A DNA stretch of 64,000 bases from an uncultured Ectothiorhodospiraceae bacterium (GTDB taxonomy: Bacteria > Pseudomonadota > Gammaproteobacteria > UBA6429 > Thiohalophilaceae). A model generated the notes under the pieces. It did not search any database. It had not been told where the DNA came from and worked only from the letters and a program-made list of their open reading frames with translations. Shown here piece by piece: positions 17,901-25,651 of the stretch; within the stretch, counting starts at the first letter, position 1, and every line of letters begins with the position of its first letter. The DNA lies in NCBI GenBank assembly GCA_947259575.1, contig CAMYMU010000001.1, positions 1-64,000 on the forward strand, given 5' to 3'. The translations under genes were made by a program, and so were the position numbers.

Positions 17901-18308
17901 TCGACGCAGATCGGCATCGATTTTGGCCTGGGTACCAATATAGGCAAACGCCTCTTTAGTACCATCGAATCCTTCTAGACGATTTCGTATCACCCCATCC
18001 GGAAAGCGTGTGAATATTTTGTCAAAGCGCTCTTTGGGATCCTGGTTACCGTATCTGGCTAATCGTGTGAAAACTTCTTCTTTTAGTCGGGCGTGATTAT
18101 CTTCTGCTAGTTGGAAGATGGCACTGTCTCTGTGACCACGTTCAGTAATATATTTGTCGAGTTGTTCGACAGATTGTTCGGTGATGACTGACACAACATG
18201 GTAGTAAGCGATCATCGTCATCACGATAATCACGAGTGCAACACGCATGGCGATTTTCACCAATGTGTTACGAGCAATTGATCCTGTGGATTTAGCGACT
18301 GGCGTCAT
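14994..18308 (-). CDS. Hybrid sensor histidine kinase (sensory, HAMP, 2 PAS, HisKA, HATPase, REC)
   Basis: A 1104-residue membrane sensor kinase. Transmembrane helix 1 is at about residues 18-38, followed by a periplasmic sensory region of about 300 residues (Cache-like) and helix 2 at about 346-368. HAMP (369-425), two PAS domains (about 438-555 and 556-675) and a coiled coil (680-725) lead to HisKA with MSHELRTPMNAI (His741). HATPase_c shows DDGPGIAKEKQ and GTGIGLTISKQL. A C-terminal receiver has IIILDLNLPGMDG with Asp1029. The second PAS ends in ITEKYNVELELKQL, PAC-like. No partner response regulator is adjacent; the upstream neighbour is an unrelated divergent gene about 330 bases away. 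The signal is unknown. The Cache-type sensor suggests a small ligand in the periplasm. Confidence 0.93.
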   Translation of the reverse strand: MTPVAKSTGSIARNTLVKIAMRVALVIIVMTMIAYYHVVSVITEQSVEQLDKYITERGHRDSAIFQLAEDNHARLKEEVFTRLARYGNQDPKERFDKIFTRFPDGVIRNRLEGFDGTKEAFAYIGTQAKIDADLRRQLLIYLDLSNQYGPAWHHRLQNVYFTTPDNILVGYWPQVPDWAHGTSADYYMPDEEFIWVVDKKHNPSRKTVWTGLFYDKPSGAWMVSVETPLDLNEKHIGSVGHDILLNELLERTINDNLKGAYNFIFRNDGRLIAHPNKMDVIKKAAGYYDLNTSKDSQLKDIYDLVMQNQGKSIIEDSNQAAYLAVTQIKQPGWHFVTVYPKQLITAPAFETAQIILILGVASLLLELLIMFWILRDSVAGPLNSLVTAVDRFSDGEEHVQLNITSDDEIGILGKTFNAMTSTIAGHNQKLEQERNLSEQILEKAGALMVVMDNQGKVIRFNQACEQATGYSSEEIEGKMVWDFLLREEEIEPVKNVFNNLVTSSLPSQKENYWVTKDGEDILISWSNTITTDSNGNISSVIALGQDITGQRMLEQAINLQAQVIDQIHDSVVSTDLDGYITSWNKGAESMFGFSKTEMIGKHISIVYPKDKQEFLATDVIAPLKQKGTHEIEVTMLNKSGNTFCGHLSLSMLLDDTGKAYGMIGYTMDITEKYNVELELKQLNEELELRVEERTQQLKESITAVNKENDERKRAEQSLIIAKEEAIHANKLKSEFLGRMSHELRTPMNAIIGFGQLISLEKISPKVAAYIKEVNDASNHLLGLIDEVLELSTIEAGKIKINIRSYHLCDIIDESISLVTSDANKRSITIINSLASDNQINVSVDKLRFKEIILNLLSNAIKYINEGGKISIRCEAAGKDKICLEVSDDGPGIAKEKQETLFEPFNRLGAEYSEVEGTGIGLTISKQLIENMGGKIGVISEPGNGTTFWLECPLATGEDQDLSDDIRNDNKTSRTNVQRVILYVEDNPANMKLIEEVFAKDPKIKLLKATNAEDGLQLARQNTPDIIILDLNLPGMDGYEALAKLRKTENTKHTPAFALSAAAMPRDVERGLHAGFERYLTKPIRITDLREAVNKTLSSNTSHLN

Positions 18309-18642
18309 TCATCCTGTTCACGATTTAATAATTGTGAGGTATTAATTCACGCTAATTATTTGTTGAGCATCACAGTCAGTTATTCTGTCGGTCGCTGTGC
18401 AAAAAGTTATACACTTATTAATATAGTTAAATTACGAGTTATGTCTCGTAAATTGATGTATTGAATACAAAAAATTGTAAATTTGGTGGTTATAAGATCT
18501 CTAAAGATTGTTGTGCAGGGAAATGCTGTTGATTTTATCGACAAGCTGAGCTGGGTAGACGGCTCTTACATATAGCCGTCGAAATATCTTGAGCCATAAA
18601 TTCGAGTAAACTAAACCTGATTTGTTCATGAGGGTTATTTGG
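18309..18642. other. Intergenic region, divergent promoters
   Basis: AT-rich stretch between the hybrid kinase and the DUF3301 gene. It must hold both promoters. I see no hairpin with a T-run, no RNA gene and no convincing operator in it. Confidence 0.5.
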
Positions 18643-18945
18643 ATGGAGTGGATTCTAGTTCCTTTTCTCGGCCTACTTATTTGGTTGTGGTGGGATGGAT
18701 TGGCCGCAAAGGAAGTGGCTGACAAGGAGGCAAAACGCTTATGTCGTAATGCGGATGTCTTATTCTTGGACGATTCTGTAGCGATTCGGCGTTTGAAGCT
18801 GTGTCGGCATCGCAATGGGCGAGTCGGCTTATATCGCCGTTTTGGATTTGAGTTCACATCGGATGGGGAACAGCGCTATTCAGGTTATATCGATATGCTA
18901 GGGGAGGATATTCTGCAGACCCATATGGATGCTTATCGAATCTGA
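18643..18945 (+). CDS. DUF3301 family small membrane-anchored protein
   Basis: A 100-residue protein with an N-terminal membrane helix (MEWILVPFLGLLIWLWWD), followed by a cytoplasmic part containing FLDDSVAIRRLKLCRHRNGR and YSGYIDMLGE. This is the layout of DUF3301, a gammaproteobacterial family of unknown function. The ATG at 18643 is chosen because AGGG sits 8 bases ahead of it; in-frame TTG (18622) and ATG (18628) codons upstream are alternatives. It is not tightly linked to the PilZ gene downstream (about 210 bases). Confidence 0.82.
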   Translation: MEWILVPFLGLLIWLWWDGLAAKEVADKEAKRLCRNADVLFLDDSVAIRRLKLCRHRNGRVGLYRRFGFEFTSDGEQRYSGYIDMLGEDILQTHMDAYRI

Positions 18946-19154
18946 TATTCACTATTTCGCTAGCAAATCCCATACATTTTGTGAACAATTGTTACAATTT
19001 GCACTATTTAGCATCAATAATTGAAGATAGACGGTCGGTTTTGATTGATATCTGGTGGGAAAATGAATAGCTCTAATAAAAACAAAGAGTTACTATGCTC
19101 GCAGGATTAAAAAACAAGCAGTATACTCAGTACCAGTAACAACGGGATTTAAAT

Positions 19155-19481
19155 ATGTGGGATTCAACTTCACAAGAAAGCCAATCAGGGGTCAATATGC
19201 TGAGTGATCGCAGGCAGCGTCGCCGCATCCCTTTTAAAAGGCCTTTCCTACTGACAACCAACCAGGGGGAAAAGATATCTCAGATGTGCGTCGATTTTTC
19301 GATGGAAGGTATCGGCTTTTTCTCCATCGAACCCCGTGACGTTGGTGACATCCTGCGCGTGTCATTAAACATCGGTAATAATGGACGTACCCATATTCTG
19401 GATGCACTTGGTGAAGTTGTGCACCGTCGCTATGCCGATCAAAAATTTTATGTCGGTATGCGATTCTATAGAGACAAGTAA
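19155..19481 (+). CDS. PilZ domain protein (candidate c-di-GMP receptor)
   Basis: A stand-alone PilZ domain of 108 aa. Both c-di-GMP-binding elements are visible: RxxxR (Arg20-Arg24 within SDRRQRRRIPF) and DxSxxG (Asp47, Ser49, Gly52 in VDFSMEGIG). The C-terminus ends in the usual barrel strand FYVGMRFYRDK. It is a cytoplasmic adaptor expected to pass the second-messenger signal to a surface or motility target. An alternative start is Met15 (19197). A terminator follows. CheX is encoded about 540 bases downstream, which hints at a motility theme but not an operon. Confidence 0.9.
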   Translation: MWDSTSQESQSGVNMLSDRRQRRRIPFKRPFLLTTNQGEKISQMCVDFSMEGIGFFSIEPRDVGDILRVSLNIGNNGRTHILDALGEVVHRRYADQKFYVGMRFYRDK

Positions 19482-19533
19482 CGAGTTTGTTTAGGTTGAC
19501 GCTTTCTCTTTCTCCAAAAGAAGCGACCAAGTT

Positions 19534-19563
19534 AAAGCCGCCTGAATAGGCGGCTTTTTTTAT
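19534..19563 (+). terminator. Rho-independent terminator of the PilZ gene
   Basis: A 9-bp stem AAAGCCGCC / GGCGGCTTT with a 6-base loop, followed by a T-run. It also sits at the 3' side of the convergent 34-residue membrane protein gene. Confidence 0.92.
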
Positions 19564-19589
19564 CTACCTAACCTAACTAACGAGAATAT

Positions 19590-19694
19590 CTATGCAATTA
19601 AGTTTGCAACAATAATGAGCCCAAGCATTACGCCAACGAGTACTAATACGGTATAACCGACGTGGACGCCCATTTCTTTATCTTCGACGTGCAT
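19590..19694 (-). CDS. 34-residue single-pass membrane protein
   Basis: A short gene that is easily missed. ATG at 19694, TAG at 19590-19592. A strong ribosome binding site GGAGGA lies 4 bases before the ATG. The peptide starts MHVEDKEMGVHVGYT, followed by one hydrophobic helix (VLVLVGVMLGLIIVANLIA) to the C-terminus, which predicts an inner-membrane miniprotein with a short charged N-terminus. A perfect FNR-type box lies upstream at promoter distance, so expression is probably tied to oxygen. Small proteins of this shape are often subunits of terminal oxidases or other respiratory complexes, but I do not recognise this one. It converges with the PilZ gene. Confidence 0.72.
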   Translation of the reverse strand: MHVEDKEMGVHVGYTVLVLVGVMLGLIIVANLIA

Positions 19695-20023
19695 CTGTTC
19701 CTCCAATCAACATATTATGAACCGCCCGTTACCTTAATACCTGCAGTTCATGTGGTTATTGATCTGGATCAACTGTCAGGCGTTGTTCAACTGGATTTCA
19801 GCTAGGTGTCTGTAAATTAAGGATTATTATTTTTTTATCGAATACTTACTTAGCTAGCGGTTTACGCATTCAAAGCGGAAAACCTGACTAATTAAAGACT
19901 GTATAGAAGCATTTACTTATATATCAAGCTTTGTACCTGCTTGCCGACATATTCTGAGTTAGATAAGAAAAGCTGGTCTCAGAAAGATAATCACAAAACG
20001 ATAAATCCCAGACAGAAAATCGA
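19695..20023. other. Intergenic region between the 34-aa membrane protein gene and cheX
   Basis: A divergent gap that holds the FNR-type box described separately and must contain the cheX promoter. I see no RNA gene or terminator in it. Confidence 0.5.
19734..19772 (-). promoter_or_regulatory. FNR-type box and -10 for the 34-aa membrane protein
   Basis: TTGATCTGGATCAA at 19759-19772 is a perfect TTGAT-N4-ATCAA palindrome. On the minus strand a TATTAA hexamer at 19739-19734 would put the start of transcription near 19724-19727, so the box is centred about 38-42 bases upstream, close to the -41.5 of FNR-activated promoters. That start lies about 30 bases ahead of the miniprotein ATG. Confidence 0.7.
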
Positions 20024-20488
20024 ATGAAAGCAAACATGATCAATCCCATTCTGCAGACCATGGTCACAGTGATGACGACAATGGCGAGTGTTGAGCCGAG
20101 TATGGGGAAGCCAACATTGAAGGACGATGATGCAGCACTCGGTGATGTCACCGGCATCATGACCATGAATAGTCCTCAGATGAAAGGCTCATTTGCTCTT
20201 ACGTTTCCGGCCCCTGCCATTTTCGATATCGTGAAGCGCATGTTGGGAGAAGAAATTAACGAAGTGAACGATACCGCAAAGGACATGGCAGGGGAGATGA
20301 CCAATATGGTTGTCGGCGGTGCTAAAAATATTTATATCGAACAAGGTTATGATTTTGATATGTCGACACCGAATATAATTACCGGTAAAGACCACAAGGT
20401 AGAGCATGAGTGTAACGGCAAAACCATCGTCTTACCCTTTAACATAGAAGGTCAGGAATTTTTTGTTGAATTGTGTTTTGATGAATAA
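20024..20488 (+). CDS. cheX: CheX-type chemotaxis phosphatase
   Basis: A 154-residue CheC/CheX/FliY-family protein, expected to dephosphorylate CheY-P or related receiver domains. The catalytic E-x-x-N motif is present once (Glu91, Asn94 in AGEMTNMVVGGAKN), as in CheX, which has a single active helix per protomer. The C-terminal strand region (FNIEGQEFFVELCF) is typical. It stands alone with no che genes beside it. The PilZ gene and the hybrid kinase with a receiver are the nearest signalling neighbours. Solitary CheX proteins in gammaproteobacteria may act on receivers other than CheY. Confidence 0.88.
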   Translation: MKANMINPILQTMVTVMTTMASVEPSMGKPTLKDDDAALGDVTGIMTMNSPQMKGSFALTFPAPAIFDIVKRMLGEEINEVNDTAKDMAGEMTNMVVGGAKNIYIEQGYDFDMSTPNIITGKDHKVEHECNGKTIVLPFNIEGQEFFVELCFDE

Positions 20489-20519
20489 GGCCTGAGCCCT
20501 TCAATATCCATTCAATTTT

Positions 20520-20735
20520 TTAGCTTCGGTTATAGGCAACAAGTGATTGCTGCCATGCAGCATTAGGCGGCTCAGTTGTTATACGATAGCAACGGCCTAG
20601 TTCGTTTTCATACCAACCCTGGTGATGTTGGTGCGGTTCGACCTCATAACCCCACCAGGTACCGTCTGCATCCTGAGCCAACCAATGAACCCAGTCGGGT
20701 ATATCCTTGTTAAATTGCGGTTTTTGCTTACACAT
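20520..20735 (-). CDS. Small Trp-rich conserved hypothetical protein (71 aa)
   Basis: The protein is rich in Trp and His (DWVHWLAQDADGTWWGYEVE, then HQHHQGWYENELGR). I recall short bacterial proteins with the same WLAQDADGTWWGYE core, so it is probably real, but the function is unknown. No membrane segment is present. It converges on cheX (about 30 bases) and is divergent from bolA. Confidence 0.65.
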   Translation of the reverse strand: MCKQKPQFNKDIPDWVHWLAQDADGTWWGYEVEPHQHHQGWYENELGRCYRITTEPPNAAWQQSLVAYNRS

Positions 20736-20890
20736 ATTTGTTTGGCCATTTTTTACCTGGCTAGGTTTTATCAGTTCCCGACAGAATTTTACCTTGAAAC
20801 AAGCTTGTTCCGGACTTATATCCTTGGCTGTGAAAGAGTTTGCTACAATAGCACAACATAGAAGCAGTGAAATAGAAACGAGGTTTTAGC

Positions 20891-21214
20891 ATGACAGTAC
20901 AGAGCGTTATTGAACAGAAGCTGGCGGCAGGCATCCATGCCAAACATATGGATGTTGTGAATGAAAGTTCTAATCACAATGTGCCCCCTGGTTCGGAATC
21001 ACATTTTAAGGTCGTGCTTGTCTCAGAAGATTTTGCAGATAAAAAATTATTGCAACGCCACCGCATGATTAATGAAATATTGGCGGATGAATTAAAAGAT
21101 AAGATCCATGCCCTGGCTATTCATACATACACAGAGAGTGAATGGAAAGATGCGAATGGTGATGCGCCTATGTCTCCACCTTGCCAGGGTGGTGACGGCA
21201 GCTTAAGTCCCTGA
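20891..21214 (+). CDS. bolA: BolA family protein
   Basis: A 107-residue BolA/IbaG-like protein with a class II KH-like fold. The core shows NHNVPPGSESHFKVVLVSEDF, then LLQRHRMINEILADEL and IHALAIHTYTESEW, as in E. coli BolA. Family members act with monothiol glutaredoxins in iron-sulfur handling and, in E. coli, in morphology and transcription control. The putative cluster-ligand His (in IHALAIHTYT) is present. GAGG precedes the ATG. The C-terminal tail (SPPCQGGDGSLSP) is variable. It converges with the hypothetical gene at 21236. Confidence 0.93.
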   Translation: MTVQSVIEQKLAAGIHAKHMDVVNESSNHNVPPGSESHFKVVLVSEDFADKKLLQRHRMINEILADELKDKIHALAIHTYTESEWKDANGDAPMSPPCQGGDGSLSP

Positions 21215-21235
21215 AGCTCTTGTGTCTCTAAACGT

Positions 21236-21910
21236 TTATTGATTGGTGGCAGTGGCGATCTGTGCCAGACGTTTTTCTACTTCGCTACTATCTATTAGAT
21301 TCGGCTCAACTGATTTTAAATATTCCGTGGCCTGCTGCAGAATAATCGCGAGATGCTCCTGTTCGAATAAGGCTAAGCTGTTCGCTAGATCAACCTCTGT
21401 TTGACTCAGTAATGTTGGGATCAATTCTTCAGCGCTGACTATCTCGTCACCACGCATTAAATCGGCAACCAGTGGTGATTCCAGTAGTTTAAAATACACG
21501 CTCCTGGCCTGCGTTTCTTCATCGAGTTTTTTCAGGGCACCAGGGTCATCTTCCGCGCCATCCCTAATACTGTTCATGCAGATATCGATGAGTTTGATTA
21601 AGGCCTGCTGGTGTTGGCTGAGATCACCGGCGAGGCTGGCACTGGTGACGTAAAGTCTCTCCAGGCTTTGTTTGAGGTCTAGCAGCACATCAGCCTCGAC
21701 CGAGCCATCCAAAGCCGCGGTCTCCTGGACCGTCTCTTGAAATGCATCCAGGAAAACCCTTAGGTCTTGCCGGTCTTTTTCTCGCGCCTGTTCCACTTCC
21801 TCTGCCAGCAAATGTTGATCGGCTGTCTGGAAAAGCGGATTTTGATATTTCCGCTGAGCATGGCGTTCATATGCGCCCGGTTCTGCACTAAACTTTATAT
21901 TGATAGACAT
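21236..21910 (-). CDS. Alpha-helical hypothetical protein next to ppk (224 aa)
   Basis: I do not recognise a named family. The sequence is predicted to be largely helical and acidic, with heptad-like stretches (EEVEQAREKDRQDLRVFLDA), one cysteine, no signal peptide and no transmembrane segment. It is divergent from ppk, about 100 bases away, so it shares the polyphosphate kinase promoter region. That is the only functional clue. The ATG at 21910 is supported by GAGAAAA upstream. Confidence 0.75.
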   Translation of the reverse strand: MSINIKFSAEPGAYERHAQRKYQNPLFQTADQHLLAEEVEQAREKDRQDLRVFLDAFQETVQETAALDGSVEADVLLDLKQSLERLYVTSASLAGDLSQHQQALIKLIDICMNSIRDGAEDDPGALKKLDEETQARSVYFKLLESPLVADLMRGDEIVSAEELIPTLLSQTEVDLANSLALFEQEHLAIILQQATEYLKSVEPNLIDSSEVEKRLAQIATATNQ

Positions 21911-22012
21911 CAGTATTTTCTCTTGGATCTGCTGCTAGACTGTAACTCGCCTGTAACAAACGTGTTATAAATAAATTGTAATATTACTTTAATACAACGA
22001 GAACACCCCATA

Positions 22013-24085
22013 ATGGACATGCTCGACTTAAAACAGCCGGATCTATACATAAATCGCGAGCTCAGCCTGATTGAGTTCAATCGGCGCGTATTGGCGCTGG
22101 CGGAAGATGAAACCATCCCGTTGCTGGAACGTTTGCAGTATTTATGCATTTCTTCCAGAAACCTGGATGAGTTTTTCGAGGTACGTGTTTCCGGTCTGAT
22201 TCAAATGGTAGAGTTGGGTTCTGTGCAGACGGGGCCGGATAATATGCTGCCGGCAGAACTATTAAGTACAATCAGCACCCGTGTGCATGAATTAGTTGAT
22301 GAGCAATACCGTGTCCTAAATGATGTCATCCTGCCTCTCTTGCAGGCAGAAGGGGTGAGGACCATCAAACGTAGTCAATGGACGCCAGCGCAGGAAGCCT
22401 GGTTGAGTGATTACTTTGAAGAAGAGTTAAGCCCGGTTTTAAGTCCGCTTGGATTAGACCCCGCCCATCCATTTCCCCGAATTCTAAACAAGAGCCTTAA
22501 CTTTATCGTCTCATTGACCGGTAAGGATGCGTTTGGTCGTAACAGTGGCCTGGCGATTGTACAGGCACCCAGAGCATTACCGCGGCTTATCCAGTTACCA
22601 CCAGATCTAGCCGATACGGGAGCGTATGACTTTGTATTTTTATCCTCCGTAATTCACGCCTTTGCCGATCGCCTGTTTTACGGTATGAAGGTCAAAGGCT
22701 GTTACCAGTTCCGTGTAACACGCAACAGTGACATGTTTGTGGATGAAGAAGAGATCGATGATCTATTGCGTGCAGTAGAAGGTGAATTAATTTCACGCCA
22801 CTATGGTGATGCCGTGCGGCTTGAGGTTGCACATAATTGCCCGGATGATCTGATCACCTTCCTGCAGCATCGCTTTGAGATCACCGAAGCTGATATTTAC
22901 AAAGTGGCCGGACCAGTTAACTTGAATCGTGTTTCAGCGATTGCTGATTTGGTGGATCGACCTGAACTTAAGTTTCCAGGTTTTACCTCAACTATTCCAA
23001 AACAGCTCTCGAACACTGCCAGTGTGTTTGAGGCAATCCGGAAGTCGGATATTTTCCTGCACCATCCTTTTGAATCTTTTGTACCGATTATTGAATTTAT
23101 CCGCGCAGCAGCAGAAGATTCAAATGTGCTGGCGATTAAGCAAACACTGTATCGAACCGGTCCCAAATCGGCGATTGTTGATGCGCTGGTCGCCGCCGCC
23201 AAAGCTGGCAAAGAGGTAACGGTAGTCATTGAACTGCGTGCACGCTTTGACGAAGAGGCCAATGTGGCTTTGGCAAACCGTCTTCAGGAAGCGGGCGTCC
23301 ACGTTGTTTATGGTATCGTTGGTTATAAGACACATGCCAAAATGATATTAGTTGTGCGTAGAGAGAAGAAAAAATTGCGACACTACGTGCATATGGGTAC
23401 AGGTAATTATCACCCACGAACTGCACGGCTCTACACCGATTATGGTTTATTCACCTGCAATGAACAAATTGCCGATGATATTCAAAGTGTGTTTATGCAA
23501 CTGACCAGTATGGGCAAGGTACCCAAGTTACATAAAATATTACAATCACCATTCACGCTGGCAGATTCATTGCTGGAAAAAATTAAGCGGGAAACAAAAA
23601 ATACCGAGAGTGGTAAGCCCGCCAGAATTATCATTAAAGTTAATTCTCTCATTGATCAGAAATCAATCCAGGCATTATATGAAGCATCCATTGCGGGTGT
23701 GCAGGTAGATCTGATTATTCGCGGCATTTGTGGTTTGCGTCCAGGTGTGCCGGGTGTCTCTGAAAATATACATGTGCGTTCTATTATTGGGCGATTCCTC
23801 GAACATCCACGCGTATATTATTTTGAAAATGGTGGTAAACCAGAAGTGTTTGCGGCCAGTGCGGACCTGATGCCTCGTAACTTGTATAGCCGTGTTGAAA
23901 TTGCCTTTCCTCTGGAATCAAAATCCATACGCCAACGCGTGATTACCGATTTGAATAATTATCTGAAAGATAATACCCAGGCCTGGATTATGAAATCAGA
24001 TGGTAGTTATGAGCAGCCTGCTCCTGGTGACAAAGAGCCATATTCAGTGCAACGGGATCTATTATTAAACTTGGCAGAGACTTAG
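22013..24085 (+). CDS. ppk1: Polyphosphate kinase 1
   Basis: It makes inorganic polyphosphate reversibly from ATP. The 690 residues have the PPK1 N-terminal domain (YINRELSLIEFNRRVLALAED; SSRNLDEFFEVRVSGL), the middle domain and two phospholipase-D-like catalytic lobes. The autophosphorylated His corresponds to His441 in YKTHAKMILV, and MGTGNYHPRTARLYTDYG follows. The second lobe has GRFLEHPRVYYFENGG. The exopolyphosphatase gene ends only 12 bases away in convergent orientation, so synthesis and breakdown genes are adjacent but not co-transcribed. Confidence 0.97.
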   Translation: MDMLDLKQPDLYINRELSLIEFNRRVLALAEDETIPLLERLQYLCISSRNLDEFFEVRVSGLIQMVELGSVQTGPDNMLPAELLSTISTRVHELVDEQYRVLNDVILPLLQAEGVRTIKRSQWTPAQEAWLSDYFEEELSPVLSPLGLDPAHPFPRILNKSLNFIVSLTGKDAFGRNSGLAIVQAPRALPRLIQLPPDLADTGAYDFVFLSSVIHAFADRLFYGMKVKGCYQFRVTRNSDMFVDEEEIDDLLRAVEGELISRHYGDAVRLEVAHNCPDDLITFLQHRFEITEADIYKVAGPVNLNRVSAIADLVDRPELKFPGFTSTIPKQLSNTASVFEAIRKSDIFLHHPFESFVPIIEFIRAAAEDSNVLAIKQTLYRTGPKSAIVDALVAAAKAGKEVTVVIELRARFDEEANVALANRLQEAGVHVVYGIVGYKTHAKMILVVRREKKKLRHYVHMGTGNYHPRTARLYTDYGLFTCNEQIADDIQSVFMQLTSMGKVPKLHKILQSPFTLADSLLEKIKRETKNTESGKPARIIIKVNSLIDQKSIQALYEASIAGVQVDLIIRGICGLRPGVPGVSENIHVRSIIGRFLEHPRVYYFENGGKPEVFAASADLMPRNLYSRVEIAFPLESKSIRQRVITDLNNYLKDNTQAWIMKSDGSYEQPAPGDKEPYSVQRDLLLNLAET

Positions 24086-24097
24086 TAGGTCTGAGGT

Positions 24098-25591
24098 TTA
24101 TTTAAATGACAGGGTGATTTTTTCACTTGCCAGATATTCGGCTTCTTCTAATAAATCAGCCCTGGTTAAGTCATGTTCGTCAAGCCAGCCATCAGTAAAC
24201 GTCAGTTTAATTTGTTTATCGTCTATCTCGATCTGAAATTGATGGCTTATTTCAGTACGACTGCGATTTAGGATGGTTGACAAGCGAAGAATAATGGATA
24301 GTTTCTTTGCTAAAGCACGCCAGTACGAAGGTAGCTCCTCTATTGCAGCCATCGGTAACTTACGGCGATGCATGAGTACCAGTGTGGCCAACAACAATTG
24401 TTCCTGTCGCGAGAAACCGGATATATCTGAATTCTCAATAATATAGGCGCCATGTTTCTGGTAATGACTGTGTGCGATATCAAGGCCTATCTCGCACAAT
24501 GTCGCCGCCCATTCGAGCCATTGCAGATGTTCATTAGCATCAAGCTGCCATTGTTCTGCCATTTGCGAAAAGCAATAGCGTGCGGTGTCTTGTACGCGTG
24601 CAACTTGTTCTTTATCAACATGGTATCTTTCTGCCAGAGCATTCACACTGTGTGAACGGATATCCTCATGATGAAGACGTCCCAGCAAATCGTGAATTAA
24701 ACCTTCTCGCAATGCGCCATCCGACACGCGCATTAGTTTAATTCCCAGAACTTTGAAGGTTGTGTAGAGAATTATGGCACCACCGGCAAAGACGGGTAGA
24801 CGCTCAGGATCGAGATCTTTTAAATCTAGTTTGTCGACATGTCCGGCTTCTAACATGTGCTCTTTTAATTTCTTCAGGCTTTTAAAGGTAATGCCATTGT
24901 CCGACCAACCCTGGGCCAGAACAATTTTGTTGATGGCGCGTATCGTCCCTGAGGCGCCAATCGCATCTTGCCAATTAAACTGTTGCAGGCGTTGTATGTA
25001 AGGCTCTAGTTCTAGCTCTACTGCTGTTTCTGCTTTCTTGATTTTGTCTTTGGTGATTTTTCCAGACTTGAAAAAGCGACGGCTCATAGAGACGCAGCCC
25101 ATATATAAACTTTCCTTATATAAGGAGTCGAAGTGTTCGCCAATAATAAGTTCTGTACTACCGCCACCGATATCCATTACCAGCCGACGTTGGTTGTCAT
25201 CAGATGCTAGACTGTGCGCGACGCCAAGATAGATCAAACGTGCTTCCTCAACGCCAGAAATAACTTCAATCGGATGGCCGAGGCATTCTTCGGCCTTTTC
25301 GATAAATTCAGCAGAGTTGCGAGCACTGCGTAATGTATTAGTGCCGACTATGCGAACACAACTGGCGGGCAGATCTCTGAGCCGTTGTCCAAATCGTGAC
25401 AGACAGGCTAATGCTTTTTCCTGAACCTCTTCGGAAAGTACTTTCTTGTTGTCAATGCCTGCCGCTAGTCTTACCATTTCTCGGATCCGATCAAGCACGA
25501 TGAGCTGATCGTTTTGTATACGACAGACAATCATATGGAAGCTGTTTGAGCCGAGATCGACGGAGGCAATAATGTTTGGTTGTTGTTTCAC
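24098..25591 (-). CDS. ppx: Exopolyphosphatase (Ppx/GppA family)
   Basis: It removes terminal phosphate from polyphosphate (and, in GppA-type members, from pppGpp). 497 aa. The ASKHA ATPase fold shows ASVDLGSNSFHMIV at the N-terminus, GVEEARLIYLGVAHS and VMDIGGGSTELIIG. The C-terminal half has the HD-like helical domain (LCEIGLDIAHSHYQKHGAYII). Length and the ppk neighbour favour Ppx over GppA; the two cannot be fully separated by eye. It is convergent with ppk1. Confidence 0.94.
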   Translation of the reverse strand: MKQQPNIIASVDLGSNSFHMIVCRIQNDQLIVLDRIREMVRLAAGIDNKKVLSEEVQEKALACLSRFGQRLRDLPASCVRIVGTNTLRSARNSAEFIEKAEECLGHPIEVISGVEEARLIYLGVAHSLASDDNQRRLVMDIGGGSTELIIGEHFDSLYKESLYMGCVSMSRRFFKSGKITKDKIKKAETAVELELEPYIQRLQQFNWQDAIGASGTIRAINKIVLAQGWSDNGITFKSLKKLKEHMLEAGHVDKLDLKDLDPERLPVFAGGAIILYTTFKVLGIKLMRVSDGALREGLIHDLLGRLHHEDIRSHSVNALAERYHVDKEQVARVQDTARYCFSQMAEQWQLDANEHLQWLEWAATLCEIGLDIAHSHYQKHGAYIIENSDISGFSRQEQLLLATLVLMHRRKLPMAAIEELPSYWRALAKKLSIILRLSTILNRSRTEISHQFQIEIDDKQIKLTFTDGWLDEHDLTRADLLEEAEYLASEKITLSFK

Positions 25592-25651
25592 TAGCTTAAT
25601 AAATATTTTTCTATTTAAATAGATACTAGCACAGATCGGCCCAGAGGTAAT

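Noticed and set aside
18318-18356. TGTGA...TCACG pair upstream of the DUF3301 gene as a CRP site
   Set aside because: The half-sites are 9 rather than 6 bases apart.
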